From: an uncultured Collinsella sp.
GTDB taxonomy: Bacteria; Actinomycetota; Coriobacteriia; Coriobacteriales; Coriobacteriaceae
Assembly: GCA_958421275.1 (NCBI GenBank)
Contig: CATZLI010000005.1
Span: forward strand, 62,001 to 126,000
Reading direction: 5' to 3'
DNA: 64,000 bases
This document shows positions 17,372 to 28,804 of this stretch, one piece after another; the first letter of the stretch is position 1, and each line of letters begins with the position of its first letter. The position numbers and the translations under genes were made by a program. Below the pieces are notes generated by a model. It saw only the letters and a list, made by a program, of their open reading frames with translations, made no database searches and was not told where the DNA came from.

Positions 17372-17623
17372 TGTGGGGTCCCGGTCTTCACAATTTCCGT
17401 CAAGCTTTTGGTTGGGTTTTGGTCGGTTGGCGCAAGGGTGGAAGGCCGAAAGGTTGCTGGCGAAAAAAGCTCAAAGAAAGTGCTGGTAGGGGAGTTATTG
17501 AGCTTTTCGACGGTTTTCTGACAAAAGAATCTTTACAGCTATTGCTGCGGATTTCGTTGCCGCAGCCGCGATGGTGCGGGATGCTGAGCGTAAGCGTCGA
17601 ATGCTCCGATTGAGGAGGCCAAT
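17372..17623. other. Intergenic stretch, nothing identified
   Basis: About 250 bases between repeat F and the next small gene. A loose GCTCAA/TTGAGC inverted pair lies near 17469-17503. Short open frames here lack family features. The promoter for the next gene should be in this stretch, but no convincing hexamers were found. Confidence 0.35.
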
Positions 17624-18058
17624 ATGGATCTGTTTCTTGAGACCCCGCAGCAACAAGCCGAGCGCATGTTGCGCCAGCAGCAACGACTCATGGAGATGCA
17701 AATGCAAGGGGCGGCAGTCCAGCCCTTTGCGCAAAATGTTGTGCCCGCTGCTGTACCTGCAGCTGTGCCCGGGTGCGAATCGGCACCAGAGGCCTATTCC
17801 GTACAGCAAGATTCATATGCGCAGGAGCTCGCGTTCGACAAGCGTCGTGCACGTCGTCGCCGCGTGGGCCAGCGCTTGCGCACATTGGCGATGATCGTGC
17901 TCATCCCGTTAGGGCTTGCGGCCATCTTTCTGGCGTCGTATGCCCTCACGTGCATTCTCAACGGCGCATCGCCCAACGAGGTGCTCCAACATCTGTCAGC
18001 CCTCGGCCAGCGCCTAGGCGATGTCGTAACAACCATTCGCGCCGGCTGGGAGAGCTAG
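17624..18058 (+). CDS. Unrecognised small single-pass membrane protein
   Basis: 144 residues: a Gln/Met-rich N-terminal region (about 8-30), a Pro/Ala/Val linker, a basic patch (DKRRARRRRVGQRLR) and one hydrophobic segment (TLAMIVLIPLGLAAIFLASYAL), then a short tail. By the positive-inside rule the long N-terminus would be cytoplasmic. The ATG has GAGGAGG 6 nt ahead, so translation is well supported. I recognise no family. It precedes rmuC by 125 bp on the same strand. Confidence 0.6.
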   Translation: MDLFLETPQQQAERMLRQQQRLMEMQMQGAAVQPFAQNVVPAAVPAAVPGCESAPEAYSVQQDSYAQELAFDKRRARRRRVGQRLRTLAMIVLIPLGLAAIFLASYALTCILNGASPNEVLQHLSALGQRLGDVVTTIRAGWES

Positions 18059-18182
18059 CGTTTTAGCGTCCGCGGCTCTAAGAGAAATTTGTCTGCAAGG
18101 CAGTGAGTGATCCGTGTGTGTGACGGGGTAAGATTGATCGCGGTTTTGATCGGTGCTCGATTGGGTTTGTTGGGCGGAGTTT

Positions 18183-19538
18183 ATGTCTGCTATTGATATT
18201 GTGCTTGTTGTGATCGCCTTGGTGGCGGTGGGGGTTGCTGTGGCTTGCGCCCTCCAGCTCAAGAGCCTGCGTGCCGAGTTGCGGGAGCGTGGCGACAGTA
18301 GCGCGGAAACGCTGGCAGCACTCGAGCAGGCCAACAACGCGCTCGATGCCCTGAACGTCGCGCTGGCCGAAACTCGCCGCACGGCCAATGCCATCGCGCA
18401 GCAGCAGACGACAGATGCGGCCGTGGAGCAGCAACGTTACCTGACCATCGCGCGTGAGTTTTCGCAAGCTGGTGATCGGATGGATGACCTGCGCCGCGAG
18501 ACGGCCCAACAGCTCGGTGCCAACCGCGAGGGCATCGAGCACCGCCTGGACAAGGTGCGCGAGACGGTCGATGCCCAGCTGGGTGCTATCCGCAAAGACA
18601 ACAACGTGCAACTCGATCAGATGCGCGCAACGGTGGACGAGAAGCTCTCCCGCACGCTCAACGATCGCCTGTCGGCATCGTTTAAGCAGGTGAGCGACCA
18701 GCTCGAAGCCGTCTACAAGGGCCTGGGCGATATGCAGTCCATCGCCACCGGCGTGGGCGACCTTAAGCGCGTGCTGGGCAACGTGAAGGCGCGCGGCATT
18801 TTGGGCGAGGTACAGCTGGGTGCGATCCTGACGGACATCCTCACACCCGACCAGTATCTGGAAAACGTTGCCACCAGGCCCGGCGCCTCGGAGCGCGTTG
18901 AGTTTGCCGTCAAGCTGCCGGTAGACGAGGGCGATCCCGTGCTGCTGCCGATCGACTCCAAATTCCCGGGCGACGCGTACGAGCATCTGCTCGACGCCCA
19001 GGAGTCGGGCGATGCGGAGGCCGTTGCCGCAGCGCGCAAGACGCTCGATATGATGGTGAAACGCGAGGCAAAGGACATCTGCGAAAAGTACCTGAGTGTG
19101 CCGGCAACGACCAACTTTGGCATCATGTTCGTGCCGTTTGAGGGGCTGTACGCCGAGGTCGTCAGCCGACCCGGGCTCATCGAAACCCTGGGCCGCGACT
19201 ATCATGTCAACGTTGCCGGTCCCAGCACTATGGCCGCCATTCTCAACAGCCTGCAGATGAGCTACCAGACGTTTAGGCTGCAAAAACGTACCGACGACGT
19301 ACTGCGCGTGCTCTCCGCCGTCAAGGCCGAGCTGCCGCGCTATCAAAAGGCGCTGCGCCGCGCCCAGCAGCAGATCGAGACCGCGGGCAAAACGGTCGAG
19401 GGCATCATTACCACGCGCACCAACGTAATGGAGCGCAAGCTCAAGGACATCGACGCACTGGAAGACGCCGACCAAGTCGATGAGATTTTGGGACTCACGC
19501 CCGCGGGCCTTTCCACAGACCAAGAAGACGAGGACTAA
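18183..19538 (+). CDS. rmuC: DNA recombination protein RmuC
   Basis: 451 residues. An N-terminal membrane anchor (about 4-24) is followed by a long coiled-coil (about 30-200, rich in Glu, Gln, Arg and Leu) and the RmuC domain, recognised by RGILGEVQLGAILTDIL, LPIDSKFPGDAYEHLL and the TNFGIMFVPFEGLYAEV block. RmuC limits inversions at short inverted repeats in E. coli and is predicted to be a nuclease-like, membrane-tethered protein. That is notable in a genome so rich in inverted repeats. ATG 18183 (GGCGGAG ahead) is chosen; an upstream extension lacks a ribosome binding site. Confidence 0.92.
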   Translation: MSAIDIVLVVIALVAVGVAVACALQLKSLRAELRERGDSSAETLAALEQANNALDALNVALAETRRTANAIAQQQTTDAAVEQQRYLTIAREFSQAGDRMDDLRRETAQQLGANREGIEHRLDKVRETVDAQLGAIRKDNNVQLDQMRATVDEKLSRTLNDRLSASFKQVSDQLEAVYKGLGDMQSIATGVGDLKRVLGNVKARGILGEVQLGAILTDILTPDQYLENVATRPGASERVEFAVKLPVDEGDPVLLPIDSKFPGDAYEHLLDAQESGDAEAVAAARKTLDMMVKREAKDICEKYLSVPATTNFGIMFVPFEGLYAEVVSRPGLIETLGRDYHVNVAGPSTMAAILNSLQMSYQTFRLQKRTDDVLRVLSAVKAELPRYQKALRRAQQQIETAGKTVEGIITTRTNVMERKLKDIDALEDADQVDEILGLTPAGLSTDQEDED

Positions 19539-19665
19539 TTGCAACAAGGCAGCAGGGCACCGGCGCAAACGCGGGCACCCCGCTGCCTTTCACATCGCGC
19601 TTGCCTGAAGTGCGCTTTAGTGTGCAACAATGGCGTTTCGCCCAATCAGATGCGAAAGGAAGCCC

Positions 19666-21468
<1,803 letters not shown>

Positions 21469-21531
21469 GGACCCCGTACGTGGGACAATCGTTTCCGTGA
21501 AGTTATGTTTCTGCTGAGCCGAGGAGTCGTT

Positions 21532-22197
21532 ATGCCACGCGAGACCAATGCCGCCAAACGCGAGCGCGCCGTTGAAGTGTGCGAGCGTCTCAACCGTCGC
21601 TATGGCCCGGTCGAGTGCTTTTTGGACCACGAGAATCCCTTTAGGCTGCTCATCGCGGTGCTGCTCTCGGCTCAGACGACCGACGCGCAGGTCAACAAGG
21701 TGACGCCGAAGCTGTTTTCCCAGTGGCCCACACCCGAGGCCATGGCGGTGGCGAGTGTGGCCGATGTGGCGGATACCATCAAGTCGCTTGGCTTTTATAA
21801 GAGTAAGGCCAAGCACGCCGTGGAGGCCGCGCAGATGATTGTCGCCGATTACGGTGGCGAGGTGCCGGCCGACATGAAGGAGCTCGTCAAGCTGCCGGGC
21901 GTTGGCCGCAAGACGGCGAACATCGTGCTCAACGTGGGGTTTGGCATTGTCGAGGGCATCGCGGTCGATACGCACGTCAACCGCATCGCGCACCGCCTGA
22001 TGCTGAGTCCCAAGACGCACGCCAAGGAGCCGCTCAAGACCGAGCAAGACCTGCTCAAGATTTTGCCGCACGAGTATTGGGAATCGGTCAACCACCAGTG
22101 GATTACCTTTGGCCGCGAGATCTGCGACGCCCGCAAACCTAAGTGCGACGAGTGCCCGCTGGCGGATTTGTGTCCCAGCGTGCGCGTAGCGGGGTAG
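21532..22197 (+). CDS. nth: Endonuclease III
   Basis: 221 residues, the usual size. The HhH motif LPGVGRKTANIVL carries catalytic Lys127, and D146 is in VDTHVNR. The Fe-S cluster motif C198-x6-C205-x2-C208-x5-C214 is intact. The enzyme removes oxidised pyrimidines and nicks the abasic site in base excision repair. ATG 21532 has GAGGAG ahead; an upstream start is possible but would give a non-family extension. Its complete cluster contrasts with the cluster-less MutY-like protein at 14700. Confidence 0.95.
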   Translation: MPRETNAAKRERAVEVCERLNRRYGPVECFLDHENPFRLLIAVLLSAQTTDAQVNKVTPKLFSQWPTPEAMAVASVADVADTIKSLGFYKSKAKHAVEAAQMIVADYGGEVPADMKELVKLPGVGRKTANIVLNVGFGIVEGIAVDTHVNRIAHRLMLSPKTHAKEPLKTEQDLLKILPHEYWESVNHQWITFGREICDARKPKCDECPLADLCPSVRVAG

Positions 22198-22301
22198 GGC
22201 GGAACGCATCTTCGTCTGGCGTTTTTTGCGGGGCTGGATTTGCCCTTGAGCTGGAGCCCTCTTCATGCGCTACCATGACAGACAATGTATTTGACGTACG
22301 A

Positions 22302-22329
22302 CCCGCCGAGCTTGCCCCGGCGGGCTTTT
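22302..22329 (+). terminator. Hairpin terminator between nth and mfd
   Basis: CCCGCCG/CGGCGGG stem, then CTTTT. It lies 26 bp ahead of the mfd start and downstream of a possible -10 (TACCAT, 22271-22276), so it may be either the end of nth or a leader element of mfd. Confidence 0.55.
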
Positions 22330-22354
22330 GGCGTTGCGATGCCGGAGGAACAGC

Positions 22355-25300
22355 ATGCTCATTCACCGTATAGCCGCGCAGCTCTACACTGCCGAGGCCT
22401 TGCAAACCGTCGAGGCCGGACTCGATGCCGGCGAGGATGTGACGCTGGCCGTGTCGCAGTCGGGCCGTACGCTTATGGCGGCCGCCCAGCTTGCGCGTCG
22501 CCCGCGCCCGACGGTCTACATTGTGAGCGGCGAGGACGCGGCCGATCGCGCCGCGCGCAGCCTTGCCGCCTACGTGGGCCTGGCGCATGTGTGCCGTTTT
22601 CCCGAGCGCAAGGACTATCCGTGGCGCGAACAGGCGCCCGACGACGCCGTGGTGGCGCAGCGCTGCGAGGCTCTGGGGCGCATCGTGCGCGGGGACAACT
22701 GCATCATGGTTGCCTCGGCCCGCGCGCTGCTGCGTTGCGTGCCGCCGGTCGAGAGTCGCTATTGGGAGTCCACCACTTTTGCGGTGGGCGAGGAGATTCC
22801 TTTTGACGAGGTGCCGCAGCGCCTGGTGGGCATGGGCTACACCAATGCAAGTGCCGCCGATGCGCCCGGCCTGTTCCGCGTGCACGGCGACACCGTCGAG
22901 GTATTCCCCGCGCAGGAGAAGGCGCCCGTGCGCATCGAGTTCTTCGGCGACGAGATCGACCGCATCCGCCGCATGGTGAGCTCCACGGGCCAAACCATCG
23001 GCAATGAGGACAGCATCGAGATCTTCCCGTGTCGCGAGTTGGCATTGACCGACGAAGCTGTCCACAACATGCACGTGGCGCTCTATCGCGCTAGCCAGGA
23101 CGATAGCAAGCTGGCGGCGCTGCTCGAGATGGTGGATGCGCGCATCGTCACGCCCGAGCTCGACCGCTTTTTGCCGGTGATGTACGGCCAGACCGTAAGC
23201 CCGTTGGCACACGTGAGCGGCAAGGCACTCGTGGTCCTGTCCGAGCCGCGCTCGCTGTTCGACGACTGCCTGCGTGCCTACGAGGATATCGAGGCCCGTG
23301 CCGGCGAGGCGGGGATTGACCGTCTAGACGGCTTGTACGTGCGCGCCCAACAGCTCGATTTTGGTGCCCAGCAGCGCCTGAACTATGTGAGCCTCATCCG
23401 CGCCGGCGGTGCGGTGACGGCCGAGCTCAAGATTGAGCAGCCGGCCATTGCGGGCTCGGACAACCGCTTTATGACGCGTATTCAGGAAGTCGTGGGCAAG
23501 CGCTACGCCTGCGTGTTTGCCATTCCCGACCGCGGTGCGCGCGAGTCGATGGAGCTCACCTTTGGCGACGAGGGCATTACCTTTGAGGAGTCGCTGACGG
23601 CAGCGCCCGAAAACGCCGGCGTTATCGGCGAGCGCGTGCGCGTGGCGGCGGCGGACTCTGCCGACCGTGCCGCACGCCAGGAGGCCCATGCTTCCATTCG
23701 CGAGCGCCGCGTCGACGCGCTTAACGTTCGCTCGCTCGAGGCGGGTGCCGCCCAGGCTGCCGCCGGTGCCGCCGTGCCCACTATCTCGCGCGGACGCGTG
23801 ACCTTTGTCGATGCCGCTCTGCCGCAGGGCGTGGTGGTGCCCGATGCCAACCTGGCCGTGTTCTCGATCGCCGACCTCAACGCCCGCATGGACGCCAACC
23901 GCGCGCGCAGCCGCCGCAAGGTGGACATTACGCAGATCACGTTCCCGTTTAAGCCGGGCGACTACGTGGTGCACGCCACTCACGGCATCGCACTCTTTAG
24001 CGAGATTGCGCGCCAGGAAGTGGGCGGCAAGGAGCGCGACTACTTTTTGCTGGAATATGCCGACGGCGACAAGCTCTACGTGCCGCTCGAGCAGGTCGAC
24101 CGCATCACACGCTATGTTGGCCCCGACGGCGATAAGCCGCGCCTGACCAGGCTCAACACCGCCGACTGGACGCGTGCCACGAACAAGGCGCGCAAGAACG
24201 CCAAAAAGCTGGCGTTTGACCTGGTCGACCTGTATACGCGCCGCTCGTCGATTACCGGTATCGCCTGCCCGCCCGACACGCCCGAGCAGATTGAGATGGA
24301 GGAGAGCTTTCCTTACGACGAGACACGCGACCAGCTGGAGGCCATCGCCGACATTAAGGCCGATATGGAGGCGCCCAAGCCCATGGACCGCCTGCTGTGC
24401 GGCGACGTGGGCTTTGGCAAGACCGAGGTCGCCCTGCGCGCGGCGTTTAAGTGCGTGGACTCCGGCCGCCAGGTCATGGTGCTCTGCCCCACGACCATTC
24501 TGGCTCAGCAGCACTACGAGACGTTCTTTGAGCGCTTTGCCCCGTTTGGCCTCGAGGTCGAGGTGCTCAGCCGTTTTCGCACGCCGGCGCAGCAAAAGCG
24601 TGCGCTCAAGGCGTTTGCCGAGGGCACAATCGACGTGCTCATCGGCACGCATCGTCTGCTTTCGGCCGATGTGAACCCCAAGAACCTGGGCCTGGTGATC
24701 ATCGACGAGGAACAGCGCTTTGGCGTGCAGCACAAGGAACAGCTCAAGAACCTGCGCGAGCAGATTGACGTGCTCACGCTTTCGGCAACGCCGATTCCGC
24801 GAACCATGCAGATGGCCACGAGCGGCGTGCGCGACATGAGCCTGATCACCACGCCGCCGACCGGGCGTCGCCCCGTGATCGTGCACGTGGGGGAGTACGA
24901 CCCCGATGTGGTGAGCGCGGCGATTCGCCTGGAGGTGGGCCGCGGCGGTCAGGTGTACTACGTGTCCAACCGCGTCAAGACCATCGATGACGCCGTGGCG
25001 CGCGTGCACGAGGCCGCGCCCGAGGCGCGCGTGGGCGTGGCGCACGGCAAGATGAGCCCGCGCGAGGTCGAGGACGTGATGATTGAGTTCGCGACCAAGA
25101 AGATTGACGTGCTCATCGCCACGACCATCGTGGAGAGCGGCATCGACAACGCAACGGCCAACACGCTGATCATCGAGGATTCGCAGCGCCTGGGTCTGGC
25201 GCAGCTCTACCAGCTCAAGGGCCGTGTGGGCCGCTCTGCCACGCAGGCCTACGCGTACTTTATGTTCCCGGGCGAGCTGCCGCTCACCGAGGAGGCGACG

Positions 25301-25987
25301 GCGCGCCTGACCGCACTTTCCGAGTTCCAGGACCTGGGCAGCGGCATGCGCATCGCCATGCGCGACCTGGAGATTCGCGGCGCCGGCTCGCTTATGGGAG
25401 CCGAGCAGCACGGCAACCTGTCGAGCGTGGGCTTTGACCTGTTTACGCAGATGCTGGGCCAGGCAGTGGCCGAGGCGCGCGGCGATGACGATGCCGGCGT
25501 GGAGGCGGCGAGCGTGGGCATTAACCTGCCGGCCGATTACTTCTTGTCCGAGGAGTACCTACCGGCGGTGGATCAGCGCGTGCTCGTGTACCGTAAGCTC
25601 GCAGCAGCCGAGGACCTGGAGAGCATCGATGAGGTGCAGGAGGAGACCGAGGCTGCGCATGGCGAGCTGCCGCTGGCGGGACTCAACCTGTTCAATCGCG
25701 CACGAATCCGCATTCGCGGCGAGCGCCTAGGGCTCGAGAGCGTTACGCTCAGTGGCGGTCGCATCACGTTTTTGGGCGTCGACGTGCCCAAGAAGGTGGC
25801 CTTTGAGCTTAAGACCCGCTATGGCGCGGTGAACTTTCCCAAGAGCCGCAAGCTGTCGGTACCCTACAAGGCGGGTGCCGGTGCGGGCAGCGGCCTGGGT
25901 CGCGGTCTCGACGCCAGCGACGGCACCGGCCCGGTGGCCGCGGCACTCATGCTGCTGCAGCAGCTGGGTGCGAGCGATGATGACTAG
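22355..25987 (+). CDS. mfd: Transcription-repair coupling factor Mfd
   Basis: About 1210 residues, full length. Order of domains: UvrB-like N-terminal region (about 1-450), RNA polymerase interaction domain starting near residue 530 (PGDYVVHATHGIA), a RecG-like helicase with Walker A DVGFGKTEVAL (about 685), DEEQ (about 783) and motif VI-type QLKGRVGRS, and a C-terminal TRCF domain. Mfd frees RNA polymerase stalled at DNA lesions and recruits UvrA. ATG 22355 follows GGAGGA; an ATG-less extension upstream crosses the hairpin. The gene follows nth, a repair neighbourhood. Confidence 0.96.
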   Translation: MLIHRIAAQLYTAEALQTVEAGLDAGEDVTLAVSQSGRTLMAAAQLARRPRPTVYIVSGEDAADRAARSLAAYVGLAHVCRFPERKDYPWREQAPDDAVVAQRCEALGRIVRGDNCIMVASARALLRCVPPVESRYWESTTFAVGEEIPFDEVPQRLVGMGYTNASAADAPGLFRVHGDTVEVFPAQEKAPVRIEFFGDEIDRIRRMVSSTGQTIGNEDSIEIFPCRELALTDEAVHNMHVALYRASQDDSKLAALLEMVDARIVTPELDRFLPVMYGQTVSPLAHVSGKALVVLSEPRSLFDDCLRAYEDIEARAGEAGIDRLDGLYVRAQQLDFGAQQRLNYVSLIRAGGAVTAELKIEQPAIAGSDNRFMTRIQEVVGKRYACVFAIPDRGARESMELTFGDEGITFEESLTAAPENAGVIGERVRVAAADSADRAARQEAHASIRERRVDALNVRSLEAGAAQAAAGAAVPTISRGRVTFVDAALPQGVVVPDANLAVFSIADLNARMDANRARSRRKVDITQITFPFKPGDYVVHATHGIALFSEIARQEVGGKERDYFLLEYADGDKLYVPLEQVDRITRYVGPDGDKPRLTRLNTADWTRATNKARKNAKKLAFDLVDLYTRRSSITGIACPPDTPEQIEMEESFPYDETRDQLEAIADIKADMEAPKPMDRLLCGDVGFGKTEVALRAAFKCVDSGRQVMVLCPTTILAQQHYETFFERFAPFGLEVEVLSRFRTPAQQKRALKAFAEGTIDVLIGTHRLLSADVNPKNLGLVIIDEEQRFGVQHKEQLKNLREQIDVLTLSATPIPRTMQMATSGVRDMSLITTPPTGRRPVIVHVGEYDPDVVSAAIRLEVGRGGQVYYVSNRVKTIDDAVARVHEAAPEARVGVAHGKMSPREVEDVMIEFATKKIDVLIATTIVESGIDNATANTLIIEDSQRLGLAQLYQLKGRVGRSATQAYAYFMFPGELPLTEEATARLTALSEFQDLGSGMRIAMRDLEIRGAGSLMGAEQHGNLSSVGFDLFTQMLGQAVAEARGDDDAGVEAASVGINLPADYFLSEEYLPAVDQRVLVYRKLAAAEDLESIDEVQEETEAAHGELPLAGLNLFNRARIRIRGERLGLESVTLSGGRITFLGVDVPKKVAFELKTRYGAVNFPKSRKLSVPYKAGAGAGSGLGRGLDASDGTGPVAAALMLLQQLGASDDD

Positions 25988-25989
25988 CG

Positions 25990-26106
25990 GGTCGACGCTG
26001 CAAACGCCCCATTTGGGCAATCTGACCCTCACTCGTCGGTCGCGTACGCAAGTACGCTTCCCTCCTCCTTCGGGCCACCTTGCCACAAATGGAACGTTTT
26101 CGCTTA
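25990..26106. repeat. Repeat family D, copy 1 (after mfd)
   Basis: Contains CGACGCTGC and GGGCAATCTG (also seen in family E) followed by TCGTCGGTCGCGTACG, a GCGTAC/GTACGC palindrome, and CTCCTCCTTCGGGCC. The second half recurs at 63780-63889 between pheS and pheT with roughly 80% identity by eye. Confidence 0.7.
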
Positions 26107-26202
26107 CTTATGCTCAACCTGTAAGGGTATTTACGGGACAAAGTCATCTTCGTCTCACCCACATTGCAGGTTGACTGCCCTTCGCCCGACCGAAAGGAAA
26201 GC

Positions 26203-27066
26203 ATGTTCGGATACATCTATAAGAAAGATGCCGCCATGATCGCGGTTGTCCTGTGTCTTTGTCTGGGCGTGGGCAGTTTCTTCGATTATCAGATCTCGAG
26301 CGCGCTGTTCAACATCGGCAGCATGTACGGCCGCTTTATCGAGGCCGCCGGCGAGCTGCCGTTCGAACTGACGGCGAGCGTCGCGGGCGTTATGCTCGTG
26401 CGCTCGGCACGCCCCGATTCCAAGACGAGCAAGTGGCTTGCTGCGCTGGGCGTTCTGATCAACGTTGGCCTGGCCGGCTACGAGATCGTTTCGTCTCTGA
26501 AGGTTGGCGGCAAACTCATTGCCGTTCAGCTGGTGCTGACGTTTGTGCTGGTTATCGCCGCCAACCTCATCGTCTATCGCCTTACGCGCACGACCGAGTC
26601 CGACGAGCTCACGCGCTGGGCGTTGATGGTACTTGCTGTGTGGGTCGCTCAGGCCATTATCCTCAACGTGATCGTCAAGCCGCTGTGGTCGCGCCCGCGC
26701 ATGCGCGTGATCGAGGTGACGCAGGGGCTCGATTTTCAGCCGTGGTGGGTGATCGGTAACCCCGACAAGTGGGCCTTTATTGCCGCCGGCGTGATCAAGG
26801 ACGGCTTCAAGTCGTTTGCGAGTGGACATACGGCGCACGCGGCGATCGGCCTTATGCTCGCCGGGCTTCCCGCGGCGGCCTTTAAGGAAAAGCCCTCGCG
26901 CCGTCGCGTGGTCTTTTGGGCGGCGGCTGTGGTCGCGGCGTTCGTAGCCTTTGGGCGCATCGTGATTGGAGCACACTTTTTGAGTGACGTGAGCTGCGGC
27001 TTTGCCCTGGTGCTGGCGCTTGAGTGCCTTGCCGCGCGCATTGCCTATCCCAACGGCGTACAATAG
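26203..27066 (+). CDS. PAP2-family membrane phosphatase
   Basis: 287 residues with about six hydrophobic segments. The acid phosphatase signature is present in three parts: KPLWSRPRMR (shorter than the usual K-x6-RP), FASGHTAH (the C2 motif, His as proton donor) and RIVIGAHFLSD (R-x5-H-x3-D, nucleophile His). Such enzymes dephosphorylate lipid phosphates such as phosphatidic acid or undecaprenyl pyrophosphate on the outer face of the membrane. ATG 26203 has AAAGGAAAG ahead. The next gene starts 46 bp downstream. Confidence 0.8.
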   Translation: MFGYIYKKDAAMIAVVLCLCLGVGSFFDYQISSALFNIGSMYGRFIEAAGELPFELTASVAGVMLVRSARPDSKTSKWLAALGVLINVGLAGYEIVSSLKVGGKLIAVQLVLTFVLVIAANLIVYRLTRTTESDELTRWALMVLAVWVAQAIILNVIVKPLWSRPRMRVIEVTQGLDFQPWWVIGNPDKWAFIAAGVIKDGFKSFASGHTAHAAIGLMLAGLPAAAFKEKPSRRRVVFWAAAVVAAFVAFGRIVIGAHFLSDVSCGFALVLALECLAARIAYPNGVQ

Positions 27067-27111
27067 CCCCGTTTGAATCATCGGGTCCGTGCCCGACTAG
27101 AGAGGATTGCC

Positions 27112-28137
27112 ATGCTCGCGTTTAACAACGACTATTCCCACGGCGCACATCCGGCAGTGCTGCAGGCACTCGTCGACACCAACATGGAACCGCAGCCCGG
27201 CTACGGTACCGATGCGCACACCGAGCGTGCCAAGCAGCTTATCCGCGAGGCCTGTCAGGCCCCCGATGCCGACGTGTTTTTTCTGGTGGGCGGTACGCAG
27301 ACCAACGCGACGGTGATCGACATGCTGCTTGCGCCCTACGAGGGCGTCGTTGCTGCCGAGACTGGCCACGTCGCCTGTCACGAGGCGGGCGCCATCGAGT
27401 TTGGCGGCCACAAGGTACTCACCATCCCCGGCTACGAGGGCAAGATGCACGCCGAGGACCTCGAGAGCTATATCCAGGTGTTCTACGAAAACGAGAGCTA
27501 CGAGCACACGGTGTTTCCGGGCGCTGTGTACGTGAGCCTATCGACCGAGTACGGCACGCTGTATTCCAAGGCCGAGCTCGCGGCGATTCATGCGGTGTGC
27601 CAGAAGCGCGAGATTCCGCTGTTTGTGGACGGCGCCCGTCTGGCCTATGCGCTGGCAGCCGACGAGTGCGACATTACCCTGCCCGAGCTGGCGCAGCTGT
27701 GCGACGTGTTCTACATCGGCGGCACCAAGTGCGGCGCGCTCTGCGGCGAGGCCGTGGTGTTTTGCGGCATGCACACTCCGGCGCATCCCATTCCGCGCAT
27801 TAAGCAGCACGGCGCGCTGTTGGCCAAGGGCCGCCTGACGGGCGTCCAATTTGAGGCGCTCTTTACCGATGGCCTGTATTTTGAGATTGGTCGACAGGCG
27901 ATTGAGACCGCTCAGGCGCTGCGTCGCGTGCTGCACGAGCGCGGTTACCAGTTCTTTTTGGAGACGCCCACGAACCAGCAGTTCGTGATTCTGCCCAACG
28001 AGGACATGGCCCGCATTCGCGAGCATGCCTCGATCGAGTACTGGGAAAAGTACGACGAGACCCACACGGTGGTGCGCTTTTGCACCAGCTGGGCCACGAC
28101 GCAGAAGGACATCGACGCGTTGGCGGCTGTCCTATAG
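27112..28137 (+). CDS. Threonine aldolase-like PLP enzyme (beta-eliminating lyase family)
   Basis: 341 residues of the fold type I PLP family that includes low-specificity L-threonine aldolase. Marks seen are NNDYSHGAHPAVL at the N-terminus, the GGTQTN phosphate loop, HVACHEAGAIEFGGHK, the PLP-ring Asp in LFVDGARLA, and the Schiff-base Lys in YIGGTKCGAL (about residue 206). It would split L-threonine or allo-threonine to glycine and acetaldehyde; related beta-eliminating activities cannot be excluded. ATG 27112 with GAGAGGA ahead. Confidence 0.85.
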   Translation: MLAFNNDYSHGAHPAVLQALVDTNMEPQPGYGTDAHTERAKQLIREACQAPDADVFFLVGGTQTNATVIDMLLAPYEGVVAAETGHVACHEAGAIEFGGHKVLTIPGYEGKMHAEDLESYIQVFYENESYEHTVFPGAVYVSLSTEYGTLYSKAELAAIHAVCQKREIPLFVDGARLAYALAADECDITLPELAQLCDVFYIGGTKCGALCGEAVVFCGMHTPAHPIPRIKQHGALLAKGRLTGVQFEALFTDGLYFEIGRQAIETAQALRRVLHERGYQFFLETPTNQQFVILPNEDMARIREHASIEYWEKYDETHTVVRFCTSWATTQKDIDALAAVL

Positions 28138-28153
28138 CCTGATGTAATGACGA

Positions 28154-28197
28154 GGGGCCGCCTTGCGCTGGGTTTGGCGCAGGGTGGCCTTTGCTTT
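28154..28197 (+). terminator. Terminator between aldolase and GNAT genes
   Basis: GGCCGCCTTGCGC pairs with GCGCAGGGTGGCC (two G-U pairs), followed by a T-rich tract (TTTGCTTTT). Confidence 0.65.
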
Positions 28198-28213
28198 TGG
28201 GGAGAAGGGTTGT

Positions 28214-28804
28214 ATGACCGAGATGTCCGAGTCGACGATTCGCCTGGCGACGCCCGATGACGCGCCGGCGTTGCTTGCCATCTATGAGCCATATGTGCGC
28301 CAGACGGCGATTACTTGCGAATACGAGGTGCCGAGCGTTGAGGAGTTCACCGGGCGCATCGAGCGTACGCTCAAGCGCTATCCGTATTTGGTGATGGAGT
28401 TAGACAGGCGTCCGGTAGGCTATGCCTACGTGAGTCCGCTCAACAGCCGCGAGGCATACGACTGGTCGGTCGAGACGTCGATCTACCTGGCGCGCGACGT
28501 GCGCCACGGCGGGCTGGGCCGCAAGCTGCACGATGCGCTCAAGCAATGTCTGATCGCGATGGGCATCACCAACATGTGTGCGCTCATCGCCGTGCCGCAC
28601 GATAAGGACGACGAGTACCTGACGCACAACAGCCAGGATTTCCATGCCCATATGGGATATCGCCTGGTGGGTGCCTTCGACCGCTGCGCCCAAAAGTTCG
28701 GCCGCTGGTACGACATGTGTTGGATGGAGTTGGTCCTAGCCGAGCGCACACCCAACCAACCCAAACCAACCTGGTTTCCCGACCTCCCCAAACCTACCAT
28801 TTAG
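28214..28804 (+). CDS. GNAT acetyltransferase (phosphinothricin acetyltransferase-like)
   Basis: 196 residues. IRLATPDDAPALLAIYEPYV, the acetyl-CoA strand/loop (RDVRHGGLGRKLHDALKQ, equivalent to the R/Q-x-x-G-x-G/A motif) and the late SQDFHAHMGYRLVGAF block match the Pat/YncA branch, whose members acetylate amino groups of amino acids such as methionine sulfone or phosphinothricin. ATG 28214 has GAGAAGGG ahead. The last residues (KPTI) and the TAG stop are part of an interspersed repeat (family B), so the original C-terminus may have been altered. Confidence 0.8.
   Translation: MTEMSESTIRLATPDDAPALLAIYEPYVRQTAITCEYEVPSVEEFTGRIERTLKRYPYLVMELDRRPVGYAYVSPLNSREAYDWSVETSIYLARDVRHGGLGRKLHDALKQCLIAMGITNMCALIAVPHDKDDEYLTHNSQDFHAHMGYRLVGAFDRCAQKFGRWYDMCWMELVLAERTPNQPKPTWFPDLPKPTI

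Noticed and set aside
23324..25411. Minus-strand frame of ~700 codons opposite mfd
   Set aside because: Antisense shadow of mfd; no motif and no ribosome binding site.
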